Part shown: positions 27,194-35,978 of the stretch, piece by piece | How the letters are laid out: each line of letters begins with the position of its first letter | Numbering within the stretch: the stretch's first letter is position 1 | NCBI GenBank assembly: GCA_910577015.1 | Contig: CAJTKU010000001.1 | Span: 310,001-374,000, forward strand | From: an uncultured Lachnospiraceae bacterium | Lineage (GTDB): Bacteria > Bacillota > Clostridia > Lachnospirales > Lachnospiraceae | DNA: 64,000 nt | Reading direction: 5' to 3' | Made by a program: the position numbers and the translations under genes | The notes under the pieces: model-generated | The model's input: only the letters and a program-made list of their open reading frames with translations | Database searches by the model: none | Told to the model about the DNA's origin: nothing

Positions 27194-28426
27194 TTAATAA
27201 CGGTTGTCAAATACCCTTGTCGATTTCTTTTCACTTCTGGGAAGCTCCCCGATTTCCACCGGCATTACCTTCACCAGAATCCCTATTTTATATTTGAAGG
27301 TTTCCGTAATTTCCCTTTCCAGTTCATACTTGTTTGCGCCGGCGTCGGCTTCCACAAACAGGGTACAGATATCCTTGCCTTCCATATGGTCTATCATAAA
27401 CTGATATTCGCTGGACGCCCCCTTTATGCCGGAGAGCAGTTCGTCTATCTGGCTGGGGAAGATATTGACGCCCTTCACCTTCACCATGTCATCCGTACGT
27501 CCCAAAATGGTGTCAATCCGCGGGAACTTACAGCCGCAGGGACATTCTCCCAGAATGACCCTGGTTAAATCATGCGTGCGGTATCGGATAAGGGGCGCAC
27601 CCTGCTTCTTTAATGTGGTAATCACCAGTTCGCCCACTTCGCCGTCCGGCACCGGTTCGCCTGTTTTGGGATTGACAATTTCAAAATAGATATAATCCGT
27701 CCACATATGCATCCCGCATTCATATTCACAGCTCATGCCAATGCCGGGACCATATACTTCAGTCAGTCCGTAAATATCGTAAAGCTGCACGCCCAGTTCA
27801 CCCGCAATGCGCTTTCTCATCTTTTCTCCCCATCTCTCGGAGCCGATAATGCCTTTCTTTAAATGGATTTTATCGCCGATGCCCCGTTTGGCAATCTCTT
27901 CCGCCAAAAGCAAAGCATACGAGGAAGTCGCACACAATACGGTGGACTCCAAATCCATCATCATGCGCAGCTGCTTATCCGTGTTGCCCGGCCCCATGGG
28001 AATCACCATCGCCCCCAGGCGCTCCGCGCCGTTCTGGAACCCGATGCCCGCCGTCCACAGTCCGTATCCCGGCGTAATGTGGACGCGGTCCTTATTTGTG
28101 ACGCCTGCCATCTCATAACAGCGCTTAAACATTTCCGCCCAGTCGCTTACATCCTGCGCGGTATACGGAATAATAACCGGCGTACCCGTAGTGCCCGAGG
28201 AGGAATGAATCCTGACAATGTCTTCATCCGGCACCGCCTGCAGCCCAAGCGGATATGCCTCCCTCAAATCTCCCTTCCAAGTGAAAGGCAGTTTTTCAAA
28301 GTCTTCCTGACTTTCTATGGCATCTACATCCACATCCTTCAATTTTTCCCTGTAAAAGCAATCCTTGCCTGTCAGGTTTTTTAACTGTGCCTTAATCAGG
28401 CTAAACTGCTCGTCTGTCATCTTCAT
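27194..28426 (-). CDS. paaK: Phenylacetate-CoA ligase-like acyl/aryl-CoA ligase
   Basis: 410 residues of the ANL superfamily, PaaK type. The phosphate loop HSSSGTTGTPVIIPYT, the adenine/Mg motif YDIYGLTEVYGPG and the hinge YRTHDLTRVI are present, as is the C-terminal lid. It activates an arylacetate or related short acid with ATP and CoA. It overlaps the iorB stop (ATGA). This IOR-ligase pair is typical of anaerobes that handle arylacetyl-CoA or acyl-CoA derived from 2-oxo acids. The actual acid is not determined by sequence; placement before ilvD makes a branched-chain acid possible. Confidence 0.88.
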   Translation of the reverse strand: MKMTDEQFSLIKAQLKNLTGKDCFYREKLKDVDVDAIESQEDFEKLPFTWKGDLREAYPLGLQAVPDEDIVRIHSSSGTTGTPVIIPYTAQDVSDWAEMFKRCYEMAGVTNKDRVHITPGYGLWTAGIGFQNGAERLGAMVIPMGPGNTDKQLRMMMDLESTVLCATSSYALLLAEEIAKRGIGDKIHLKKGIIGSERWGEKMRKRIAGELGVQLYDIYGLTEVYGPGIGMSCEYECGMHMWTDYIYFEIVNPKTGEPVPDGEVGELVITTLKKQGAPLIRYRTHDLTRVILGECPCGCKFPRIDTILGRTDDMVKVKGVNIFPSQIDELLSGIKGASSEYQFMIDHMEGKDICTLFVEADAGANKYELEREITETFKYKIGILVKVMPVEIGELPRSEKKSTRVFDNRY

Positions 28427-29010
28427 GGCATCACTTCCCCTTCTGTCATATGTATTGCCTTCAGGTTTATCTCCCTAAACCTTTCCGGCAGCCGTTTTTC
28501 AATTGCACTTTCCAACTCTTTTATATCCATGGGCAGCGCCCCTGCTTTTACGGCAGCCGCCAATAGCGCCATATTAAGTACTTTTGCAGAACCGCATTTT
28601 GCACAGACCGCGTCGCCATCCACCAGTACCAGCTTCTTCACCTTCCTTTGCAGATAGGAAAGCATCTCTTTTCCGTCATATTCACTTCCCGCAAGGGAAG
28701 ACGTCACCGGTTTCACCGCCTTTTTGTTGACTATCACCATGCCGCCTTCTTTTAAATAATCCAGGCACCTGACCGCTTCCGCAGGTTCAAAGGCAATCAG
28801 CACATCCGCGCCGTGCATAGGGATAATCGGCGACTTTATGCTGCCTCCCACCCGCACGTGGCTGACTACGCTGCCGCCCCTTTGTGCCATGCCTATGGTC
28901 TCCGCCGTCCTCACATTCTCTCCTTTTTCCATAGCCGCAAAAGCTATCATCTTGGAAGCAAGCACTGTTCCCTGACCGCCGACACCGCACAGCAAACAAC
29001 TATTTGTCAC
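28423..29010 (-). CDS. iorB: Indolepyruvate:ferredoxin oxidoreductase, beta subunit
   Basis: About 195 residues of the gamma/beta POR domain: CGVGGQGTVLASKM, then GMAQRGGSVVSHVR and DVLIAFEPAEAVR. With IorA it decarboxylates 2-oxo acids (classically arylpyruvates) to acyl-CoA with reduction of ferredoxin, or runs in reverse. The start is a GTG ten bases after AAAGGAG, inside the end of iorA; a GTG three codons upstream is too close to that site. It overlaps iorA by 11 bases and the ligase gene by 4. Confidence 0.93.
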   Translation of the reverse strand: MTNSCLLCGVGGQGTVLASKMIAFAAMEKGENVRTAETIGMAQRGGSVVSHVRVGGSIKSPIIPMHGADVLIAFEPAEAVRCLDYLKEGGMVIVNKKAVKPVTSSLAGSEYDGKEMLSYLQRKVKKLVLVDGDAVCAKCGSAKVLNMALLAAAVKAGALPMDIKELESAIEKRLPERFREINLKAIHMTEGEVMP

Positions 29011-30856
29011 AGGCTCCACGCTCCTTTCCCACACCTTCAATCGCCTTTGCCGGACATACCTGTGCACACAAGGTACAGCCATAACACAGGGAAGGCTCAA
29101 TCATTACCCTGCCGTCCTCAACGACAATGGCAGGACAGCCCAAGTCCCGGATACATTTTTTACACTGAATACATTTGTCCTGATTGACCGAAAATCCGGC
29201 TGCAGGTTTTGTCACGGCAATGCAGGGCGCCTGAAAGATAACGGCCCTTACGCCGTCACATGCGGCGGCCTCTTCCACAGCCCTTAACGCTTCCTTCTGG
29301 TGAAAGGGATTCACCGTGGTAACATAAGAAACTCCCATGGCAAGTAAAACCTTCTCTATGCTTACTTTTTCCGAAATTCCACCCATCATGGTTTTTCCCG
29401 TGCCGGGATGGGGCTGATGCCCCGTCATGGCCGTGGTGGAATTGTCAAGCACCACCAGAATGATATCTGTCTGATTGTAAACGGCATTGACTACTCCCGT
29501 CATGCCGGATGCAAAAAACGTGGAGTCGCCGATAAAAGCAAAGTGCAGGGTATCCGGCTCGACTCGTTGAAGCCCCTGCGCAATCGTGACGTCCGCCCCC
29601 ATGCAAAGGCAGGTGTCCACCATATCAAGCGGCTTTGCGTTGCCCAGCGTATAACATCCTATATCTCCCGAAAACACAGCCTTTCTTCCCTTTACCGCCT
29701 GCTTGACCGCATAAAAGGAAGCCCGGTGCGGACACCCCGCGCAGAGGACGGGCGGCCTTACGGGAAGCGCCGGTCTGTCTGCGCCGGTTCCGGTATTGAC
29801 GCATAATTCCTCCACTACCTTTTTATCAAAGAAATCCGCCAGCAGGCACCTTGCCAGTTCCACGGAGTTTTCTCCCGCACACGGCGCCGTCTTATCCAGC
29901 TTTCCGTGTATCCTTACAGGAAGATGATGCTGTCCGCACAAAAGCAGCAATTCCTTTTCTATCACAGGGTCTAATTCTTCCATGCAAAGGACCTCATCCA
30001 CCTGCTGCAAAAATTCCAGGGCAAGCTTTGCCGGAAACGGGAACGGCGTGCCGATTTTTAATAAGGAAAAGTCCCTTTTATCGTATCCGTCCATGATAAT
30101 GGCTTCCCTCGTATAGGCATAACTGATGCCGCTGGTTGCAATCCCCAGCCGCTTCGGCTTTTTGGCGTCCCCATATACTTTGTGTTTGTTTCCCATATAT
30201 TCGGAGAACAAATCCCCTATCTGCGGATTGCGCTCCTCTATTTTTTTATGGTTCAGATAGGATGTCCTAGGAAAAATGACAAACCTGCCCGTGTCTTTCA
30301 CAAACCCTTTCGGGACATTCCGGTACTTTCCTGCAGCGTCAATTTCCATGGACGCGCAGCCGTGACACACCCGTGTGGTCGGTCTTAACAATACAGGCGT
30401 ATTATATTTTTCGGAAATGGCAAAAGCATCCTGAACCATCTCAAACGCTTCCTCCGGCGACGCCGGGTCAAACACCGGAATCTTTGCAAAGGAAGCAAAG
30501 GTTCTGGTATCCTGCTCCGTCTGGGAGGAAATCGGACCCGGGTCATCTGCCGCGACAATCACCATGCCGCCCACACACCCCACGTACGCAAGGCTCATCA
30601 ACGCATCCGAGGCCACGTTTAAACCTACCTGCTTCATGGTTACCAATGTCCTTGCACCGGCGTAAGAAGCGCCTGCCGCAACCTCTAACGCCGCCTTTTC
30701 ATTGACTGACCATTCCACATAAATGCTTCCGTCATTTTCCCTCGCCACCGTTTCCAGAATCTCCGTGGAAGGGGTTCCCGGATATCCGGCCACCAGATTT
30801 ACGCCTGCCTGAATTGCTCCCATGGCAATGGCTTCGTTTCCCATCAATAACTGCAT
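29000..30856 (-). CDS. iorA: Indolepyruvate:ferredoxin oxidoreductase, alpha subunit
   Basis: 618 residues. An N-terminal pyruvate-binding region (NLVAGYPGTPSTEI) precedes the ThDP-binding half (GDIGCYTLG, GDSTFFASGMTGVVNAVYN) and a C-terminal two-[4Fe-4S] ferredoxin domain (CIQCKKCIRDLGCP, CYGCTLCAQVCP). The start ATG follows AAGAGGT by seven bases; a TTG 11 codons earlier overlaps leuB. The complete Cys set argues for an active enzyme. Confidence 0.95.
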   Translation of the reverse strand: MQLLMGNEAIAMGAIQAGVNLVAGYPGTPSTEILETVARENDGSIYVEWSVNEKAALEVAAGASYAGARTLVTMKQVGLNVASDALMSLAYVGCVGGMVIVAADDPGPISSQTEQDTRTFASFAKIPVFDPASPEEAFEMVQDAFAISEKYNTPVLLRPTTRVCHGCASMEIDAAGKYRNVPKGFVKDTGRFVIFPRTSYLNHKKIEERNPQIGDLFSEYMGNKHKVYGDAKKPKRLGIATSGISYAYTREAIIMDGYDKRDFSLLKIGTPFPFPAKLALEFLQQVDEVLCMEELDPVIEKELLLLCGQHHLPVRIHGKLDKTAPCAGENSVELARCLLADFFDKKVVEELCVNTGTGADRPALPVRPPVLCAGCPHRASFYAVKQAVKGRKAVFSGDIGCYTLGNAKPLDMVDTCLCMGADVTIAQGLQRVEPDTLHFAFIGDSTFFASGMTGVVNAVYNQTDIILVVLDNSTTAMTGHQPHPGTGKTMMGGISEKVSIEKVLLAMGVSYVTTVNPFHQKEALRAVEEAAACDGVRAVIFQAPCIAVTKPAAGFSVNQDKCIQCKKCIRDLGCPAIVVEDGRVMIEPSLCYGCTLCAQVCPAKAIEGVGKERGACDK

Positions 30857-30872
30857 ATGTATACCTCTTAAG

Positions 30873-31955
30873 TTAGATTCTCTCTGCAATCAGGCTTCCC
30901 ATTTCAGAACAGCCCACCTGCTTTAACCCTTCCGACATAATATCGCCGGTACGGAATCCGTCGGCAAGCACTTTTTTCACTGCCTCTTCCACGGCATCCG
31001 CCGCAGCGTCCAAATCAAAGCTGTAACGCAGCATCATTGCCGCACTTAAAATCGTGGCTATGGGATTTGCAACGTCCATCCCTGCAATATCCGGTGCGGA
31101 GCCATGGCTTGGCTCGTACAGGCCGAACCTGGTATCATTTAAGGAAGCGCTGGCCAGCATCCCAATAGAACCTGTCACCATACTTGCTTCATCCGAGAGT
31201 ATATCTCCAAACATGTTTTCCGTCAGAATCACATCAAACTGGGACGGGTCTTTTACAAGCTGCATGGCACAGTTATCCACCAGCATATGCTCCAGGGTAA
31301 CCTCGGGATAATCCTTTGCCACTTCTTCCACCACTGCGCGCCACAGCCTGGAAGAATCCAGCACGTTTGCCTTATCCACGCTGGTAACCTTTTTCTTTCT
31401 CTTCATGGCAATGTCAAAGCCTTTTATGGCAATTCTCCTGATTTCATTTTCGTCATAAGTCAGGGTATCGATGGCTTTGCGCACACCGTTTTCCTCGACG
31501 GTTTTTCTCTCGCCGAAATACAGACCGCCCGTCAGTTCCCGCATTATCATAATATCAAAACCTGCCGCACTGATTTCTTCTTTTAAGGGGCAGGCTGAAG
31601 CCAGCTCTTTATATAAAAGCGCGGGTCTCAGATTAGCAAACAGATTGAGCGCTTTCCTGATTTTGAGCAGCCCTGCCTCGGGACGCTTTTCAGGCGGCAG
31701 CTTGTACCACGGGGACGTGGAAGTATTGCCGCCAATGGAACCCATCAGCACCGCATCCGCCGATTTTGCCGTATCAATCGCCTCATCTGTAAGAGGGATT
31801 CCATGCACGTCAATGGAGGCGCCTCCCATCAATATATCCGTAAAATCAGGCACAAAGCCAAATTTTTCGCCCGCTTTTACCAACACCTTCTTTGCTTCCG
31901 CTATAATTTCCGGTCCGATACCGTCGCCCGGAATACAAGTTATTTTTAAATTCAT
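30873..31955 (-). CDS. leuB: 3-Isopropylmalate dehydrogenase
   Basis: 360 residues. It oxidatively decarboxylates 3-isopropylmalate in leucine synthesis. The isocitrate/isopropylmalate dehydrogenase signature (NMFGDILSDEASMVTGSIGM) and the opening ITCIPGDGIGPEIIAEAKKV are present. The start follows GAGGAAAAAC. leuA, leuC and leuD are absent here, so leuB is separated from its pathway partners and linked instead to iorAB, the CoA ligase and ilvDB. Confidence 0.95.
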   Translation of the reverse strand: MNLKITCIPGDGIGPEIIAEAKKVLVKAGEKFGFVPDFTDILMGGASIDVHGIPLTDEAIDTAKSADAVLMGSIGGNTSTSPWYKLPPEKRPEAGLLKIRKALNLFANLRPALLYKELASACPLKEEISAAGFDIMIMRELTGGLYFGERKTVEENGVRKAIDTLTYDENEIRRIAIKGFDIAMKRKKKVTSVDKANVLDSSRLWRAVVEEVAKDYPEVTLEHMLVDNCAMQLVKDPSQFDVILTENMFGDILSDEASMVTGSIGMLASASLNDTRFGLYEPSHGSAPDIAGMDVANPIATILSAAMMLRYSFDLDAAADAVEEAVKKVLADGFRTGDIMSEGLKQVGCSEMGSLIAERI

Positions 31956-32012
31956 GTTTTTCCTCATTCCTGCGCCACTTTTGCGCATTTTTTCTCATCC
32001 TGCTTTTTCTTA

Positions 32013-32075
32013 ATCCTAAAAGTCCCAAAATCTGCGGCTTATAGACCTGCCGGCGGATTCAGGGACTTTCAGGAT
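32013..32075 (-). other. Conserved-looking stem-loop in the yajC-leuB gap
   Basis: 14 bases (32062-32075) pair with 32013-32026 on the minus-strand transcript, with a single G-U pair, around a 35-base loop. No T run follows, so it is not a normal terminator. It could be a processing site or leader element for leuB. Confidence 0.45.
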
Positions 32076-32088
32076 AATAAATAGCTTT

Positions 32089-32424
32089 TTATGCCTCGCC
32101 GGCCTTTTCCACACGGCTTATGGCAGTTTTTTCCATGGGAATACGGCAGTTTTTGTTATTGCCAAATTCTACAATAACCATGTCGTCATTGATATCAATC
32201 ACAATGCCGTAAAATCCTGAAGTTGTCAGGACACAATCCCCTGTTGCCAACGTGGAAAGCATGGCTGCCACTCTCTTCTGTTCTTTTTTCTGCGGTCTCA
32301 TAAGCAAAAACCACATACCGCCAAAAATAGCCACATAAACCAAAATGATAAAAATAGTGCCGGTTGTTCCGCCTGCTGTACCAGCAGCTCCGGCTGCTGC
32401 ATCAGCACTAAGTAAAATGCTCAT
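32089..32424 (-). CDS. yajC: Preprotein translocase accessory subunit YajC
   Basis: 111 residues: one membrane helix (about 22-42), then the LLMRPQKKEQKR motif and a small SH3-like domain (LATGDCVLTTSGFYGIVIDI). It associates with SecDF-SecYEG. It follows tgt, the common tgt-yajC order in bacteria. Ribosome site AGGAGG. Confidence 0.93.
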   Translation of the reverse strand: MSILLSADAAAGAAGTAGGTTGTIFIILVYVAIFGGMWFLLMRPQKKEQKRVAAMLSTLATGDCVLTTSGFYGIVIDINDDMVIVEFGNNKNCRIPMEKTAISRVEKAGEA

Positions 32425-32469
32425 ATTCTGTCCTCCTGTACGCCTTATCCATTAATCATACACAACTTC

Positions 32470-33600
32470 TCAGCTTTGGGCAAGTAGTTTATCAATTTTT
32501 TTCTTTTTATAAGCGGCGAATGCTCCCTCATCCAGAGCGTTTCGGATTTCCGCCATCATGGTATTATAAAAATACAGGTTATGCAGCACGCACAGCCTCA
32601 TGCCCAGCATCTCCTTTGCTTTCAGCAGATGCCTGATATATGCCCGGGAATACCGCCTGCAGGCAGGACATCCGCATCCTTCCTCAATCGGTCCGTCATC
32701 CAGTTCATATTTTGCATTGAACAGGTTTATTTTCCCATGATTGGTATAAAGGTGTCCGTGCCTGCCGTTCCGTGTAGGATATACACAGTCAAAAAAGTCT
32801 ACGCCCCGCTCCACGCCCTCTAAGATATTCACCGGCGTTCCCACTCCCATCAGATACGTAGGCTTGTCCGCCGGCAGAAAAGGCACCACCTCGTCCAGAA
32901 TATGGTACATTTCCTCATGGCTCTCCCCCACCGCCAGTCCGCCGACTGCATAACCGTCCAAATCCATATCCACGATTCTTTTGGCATGTTCTATCCGGAT
33001 ATCCTCATAAACGGCGCCCTGATTGATACCGAAAAGCAGCTGCTTTTTATTGATGGTATCCTCCAGCCCGTTCAGCCTGTCCATCTCTTTTTTGCAGCGC
33101 GCCAGCCATCTGGTAGTGCGTGCAACGGATTCCTGCACATACATTCGCTCCGCCTTTGCGCTGGGACATTCATCAAATGCCATGGCAATGGTAGAAGCCA
33201 GATTGGACTGTATCTGCATACTTTCCTCCGGCCCCATGAATATTTTCCGACCGTCGATATGGGAGTTAAAGTAAACGCCTTCTTCTTTGATTTTCCTGAG
33301 TCCGGCCAGAGAAAAAACCTGGAACCCTCCTGAATCCGTTAGGATTGGCTTGTCCCAGGACATAAACTTGTGCAGTCCGCCCAATTGTTTAATAATCTTA
33401 TCTCCGGGCCGTACATGCAGGTGGTATGTATTTGATAATTCCACCTGTGTGCCGATTCCCTCCAAATCCTGAGTGGACACGGCTCCCTTTATGGCTGCCA
33501 CCGTCCCCACATTCATAAAAACGGGGGTCTGAATCACTCCGTGTACAGTGTGGAACTCGCCTCTTTTGGCCCGTCCCTCCTGTTTCAGCAAACGATACAT
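32470..33600 (-). CDS. tgt: tRNA-guanine(34) transglycosylase
   Basis: 376 residues. It replaces guanine-34 with a queuosine precursor in tRNAs with GUN anticodons. The substrate loop ILTDSGGFQVFSL, the second catalytic Asp region (DCVYPTRNGRHG) and the zinc site (CGCPACRRYSRAYIRHLLKA) are intact. It begins just after the carboxypeptidase stop and precedes yajC by 45 bases. Confidence 0.97.
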   Translation of the reverse strand: MYRLLKQEGRAKRGEFHTVHGVIQTPVFMNVGTVAAIKGAVSTQDLEGIGTQVELSNTYHLHVRPGDKIIKQLGGLHKFMSWDKPILTDSGGFQVFSLAGLRKIKEEGVYFNSHIDGRKIFMGPEESMQIQSNLASTIAMAFDECPSAKAERMYVQESVARTTRWLARCKKEMDRLNGLEDTINKKQLLFGINQGAVYEDIRIEHAKRIVDMDLDGYAVGGLAVGESHEEMYHILDEVVPFLPADKPTYLMGVGTPVNILEGVERGVDFFDCVYPTRNGRHGHLYTNHGKINLFNAKYELDDGPIEEGCGCPACRRYSRAYIRHLLKAKEMLGMRLCVLHNLYFYNTMMAEIRNALDEGAFAAYKKKKIDKLLAQS

Positions 33601-34647
33601 TTAAAAATCCTCCCAAAACTCTTCCAGTGTAATGCCTTTTTGGGTTATCACTGTAGCCGCCTCGATACCTACATATCTGAAATGCCACGGCTCATATTCA
33701 ATCCCGGTGATATATTCTTTGCCTTCCGGATAACGAAGGATAAATCCATACTCATAACTGTGTTCCGCAAGCCATTTTCCCGTATCCGTGTCTGCAAATC
33801 CTGCGTTCAGATTTTTATAGGTACTGCTGTAAAAATCTATGGCAAGCCCAATCCTGTGCTCGCTGGCATTGGGTGACGTCACTGTCATGGAAGCAGTCTT
33901 ATAAGCGTCCATGTAAGACATCCCTGCCTCCATGAAACGGTCTATTTTCCGGTTAAACAGGTATGTCTGACGGTTATAATCCCGGTAAGGGGAACAGATA
34001 ACCAAATCCACGCCGTCATTTTTCGCCGCCTGCATCATGGCAAGCAAATCCTCCAGTATCCTCTCATCGCACTGCATATTTCCGGTGATGGTTCCAAGCG
34101 GAAAAGTATAATCGTCCGGTATGGAGTGCTGTTTATTTATCAAAATCAGCCTCCAATCCTCTTCATCAAAATCATAAGAACTGTAATCGGCTTCCTGTGA
34201 ACCTTCTGTTTCGTTTTCCACCATTTCCCTGTATGTGCTGTTATTTTCCAGAATCTCTTCCAATGTATAAGTATCCAGTTCTTCCTCTTCCAGAAGCGCC
34301 ACATCATCATAAGTTTCCAAGCTTTCTTCATCTGCTTCAATGGACGCCACTTCTTCTGTGTTAATTTCCTGCTCTGCGGCAAGCACAACCCCATCTTTGG
34401 ACACCTCTACAGGAGCATTCTGCCTGTCAAGACTTTCCGTAGAGGCAAAACTGCTCCCCACCACGGAAAAAAGCAACAGCAAAACAGCACAGGAATATCG
34501 TTTGCCATTAGCGGCAATCTTTAACCCTGCGTGATATGCTGACAACACTGCCGTCATGTAAACCAGTACGGCGCCCCTTAACCATTTGTGCTTTTTTGCC
34601 ACCCCGGTACAACGGGATATGAATATTTCTCGGAATGTTTTTTTCAT
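33601..34647 (-). CDS. D-alanyl-D-alanine carboxypeptidase, VanY/M15B type
   Basis: About 348 residues. A membrane-spanning or signal segment (about 45-65) and an acidic linker lead to the M15 peptidase domain. Zinc ligands and catalytic residues are seen in SEHRIGLAIDFYSS and YEPWHFRYVG. It trims the terminal D-Ala from peptidoglycan stems outside the membrane. The start at 34647 (KKTFREIF) is chosen because upstream codons run into the divergent aroC promoter. Confidence 0.9.
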   Translation of the reverse strand: MKKTFREIFISRCTGVAKKHKWLRGAVLVYMTAVLSAYHAGLKIAANGKRYSCAVLLLLFSVVGSSFASTESLDRQNAPVEVSKDGVVLAAEQEINTEEVASIEADEESLETYDDVALLEEEELDTYTLEEILENNSTYREMVENETEGSQEADYSSYDFDEEDWRLILINKQHSIPDDYTFPLGTITGNMQCDERILEDLLAMMQAAKNDGVDLVICSPYRDYNRQTYLFNRKIDRFMEAGMSYMDAYKTASMTVTSPNASEHRIGLAIDFYSSTYKNLNAGFADTDTGKWLAEHSYEYGFILRYPEGKEYITGIEYEPWHFRYVGIEAATVITQKGITLEEFWEDF

Positions 34648-34672
34648 ATACAAACCCATCCGTGCATATTTC

Positions 34673-34687
34673 AGTACATTATGTACT
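34673..34687. promoter_or_regulatory. Perfect 15-bp palindrome, candidate operator
   Basis: AGTACAT-T-ATGTACT lies between the divergent carboxypeptidase and aroC starts, 26 bases before the former. Its position fits a repressor site; the regulator is unknown. Confidence 0.45.
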
Positions 34688-34756
34688 ATAATATCACACT
34701 TTTTTTCATATTGCACTATATTTTTTACAAAATACCAATATATTTCTATTTTTATA

Positions 34757-34785
34757 TTGCACCCGGATGTATTTTTTTGTATAGT
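34757..34785 (+). promoter_or_regulatory. aroC promoter
   Basis: TTGCAC (34757-34762), 17 bases, TATAGT (34780-34785), about 30 bases before the aroC start codon. Confidence 0.6.
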
Positions 34786-34815
34786 GGAAAAAATATGAAT
34801 TTTCAGGAGGCTGTT

Positions 34816-35919
34816 ATGGCTGGTTCTACATATGGCACAATATTTAAAATTACCACCTGGGGGGAATCTCACGGAAAAGCGCTGGGCGTTGTCGTGGACG
34901 GATGCCCGGCTAACCTTCCCCTTTCAGAAGAAGACATTCAGAAATATCTGGACAGGAGGAAACCGGGCCAGAGCAATATCACCACCTCACGCAAAGAGGC
35001 GGATTTGGTCGAAATTCTTTCCGGTGTATTTGAGGGACGCACTACAGGGACTCCCATTTCCCTGCTTGTCCGCAACACCTCCCAGCGCTCTGCCGATTAC
35101 AGCGAAATCGCTTCTTACTACAGACCCGGCCATGCGGATTATACCTTTGACGCCAAATACGGGTTTCGGGATTATCGGGGCGGCGGCCGCTCCTCCGGCA
35201 GGGAAACCATAGGCAGGGTGGCCGCAGGCGCCATTGCGGCAAAGCTGCTTAAGGAAATGGGCATTACCGTCACCGCCTACACCCGCTCCATCGGGCCAAT
35301 AGAAGCGGATTTATCCGCCTTTGACAAAGAGGCCATATTCACCACTCCCACCGCCATGCCGGACCAAAAAGCTTCCGCACTGGCAGAAGCATACTTACAG
35401 GAAAATATAAAAAAACTGGACTCCACCGGCGGCGTCATGGAATGTATGGTGGAAGGAATGCCGGCCGGTATCGGAGACCCGGTATTTGAAAAACTGGATG
35501 CCAATTTAAGCAAGGCCATTATGTCCATCGGCGCCGTAAAAGCCGTGGAAATCGGAGACGGCGTACAGGTTTCCAGAGCATGCGGAAGTCAGAACAACGA
35601 TGCGTTTTTCAACAACGGCACCTCCATAGAAAAAAAGACAAACCATGCCGGAGGCATTTTAGGCGGTATCAGCGACGGCAGCCCCATCCTGATACGCGCG
35701 CACGTAAAACCCACCGCCTCCATCTTTCAGTCACAGGAAACCGTAAACAAAGAAGGCGAAAATATTATCATACAGATTAAGGGAAGGCATGACCCCATCA
35801 TCGTCCCCAGGGCCGTTGTCGTCATGGAATGCATGACGGCCATCACCCTGTTAGACGCCCTGATGGTAAATATGAGCGCCCGCGCAGAAAACCTGATAAG
35901 CTTTTACAAGAGGAAATGA
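34816..35919 (+). CDS. aroC: Chorismate synthase
   Basis: 367 residues. It converts EPSP to chorismate with reduced FMN. Signatures are GTIFKITTWGESHGKALGVV, the GGGRSSGRETIGRVAAGAIA block and the C-terminal GRHDPIIVPRAVVVMECMTA. The start is the ATG five bases after AGGAGG; the open frame extends far upstream but lacks support. It is the only aro gene in the window and has its own promoter and terminator. Confidence 0.97.
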   Translation: MAGSTYGTIFKITTWGESHGKALGVVVDGCPANLPLSEEDIQKYLDRRKPGQSNITTSRKEADLVEILSGVFEGRTTGTPISLLVRNTSQRSADYSEIASYYRPGHADYTFDAKYGFRDYRGGGRSSGRETIGRVAAGAIAAKLLKEMGITVTAYTRSIGPIEADLSAFDKEAIFTTPTAMPDQKASALAEAYLQENIKKLDSTGGVMECMVEGMPAGIGDPVFEKLDANLSKAIMSIGAVKAVEIGDGVQVSRACGSQNNDAFFNNGTSIEKKTNHAGGILGGISDGSPILIRAHVKPTASIFQSQETVNKEGENIIIQIKGRHDPIIVPRAVVVMECMTAITLLDALMVNMSARAENLISFYKRK

Positions 35920-35945
35920 GATAATTTTACTCCGTGAAACAACAA

Positions 35946-35975
35946 AAAAGACGTCACTGAAAAGCGGCGTCTTTT
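35946..35975. terminator. Bidirectional terminator between aroC and the Rrf2 gene
   Basis: AAAAGACG pairs with CGTCTTTT around a 14-base loop, between convergent stops; T-rich on plus and TTTTTTG on minus. Confidence 0.8.
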
Positions 35976-35978
35976 CCT

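Noticed and set aside
31956..32088. T-box or leucine attenuator before leuB
   Set aside because: No T-box sequence, no run of Leu codons in a convincing leader peptide and no terminator; only an unexplained stem-loop is seen.
34588..34815. N-terminal extension of chorismate synthase
   Set aside because: The extra 76 codons are AT-rich promoter sequence; AGGAGG precedes the ATG at 34816, where the known protein begins.
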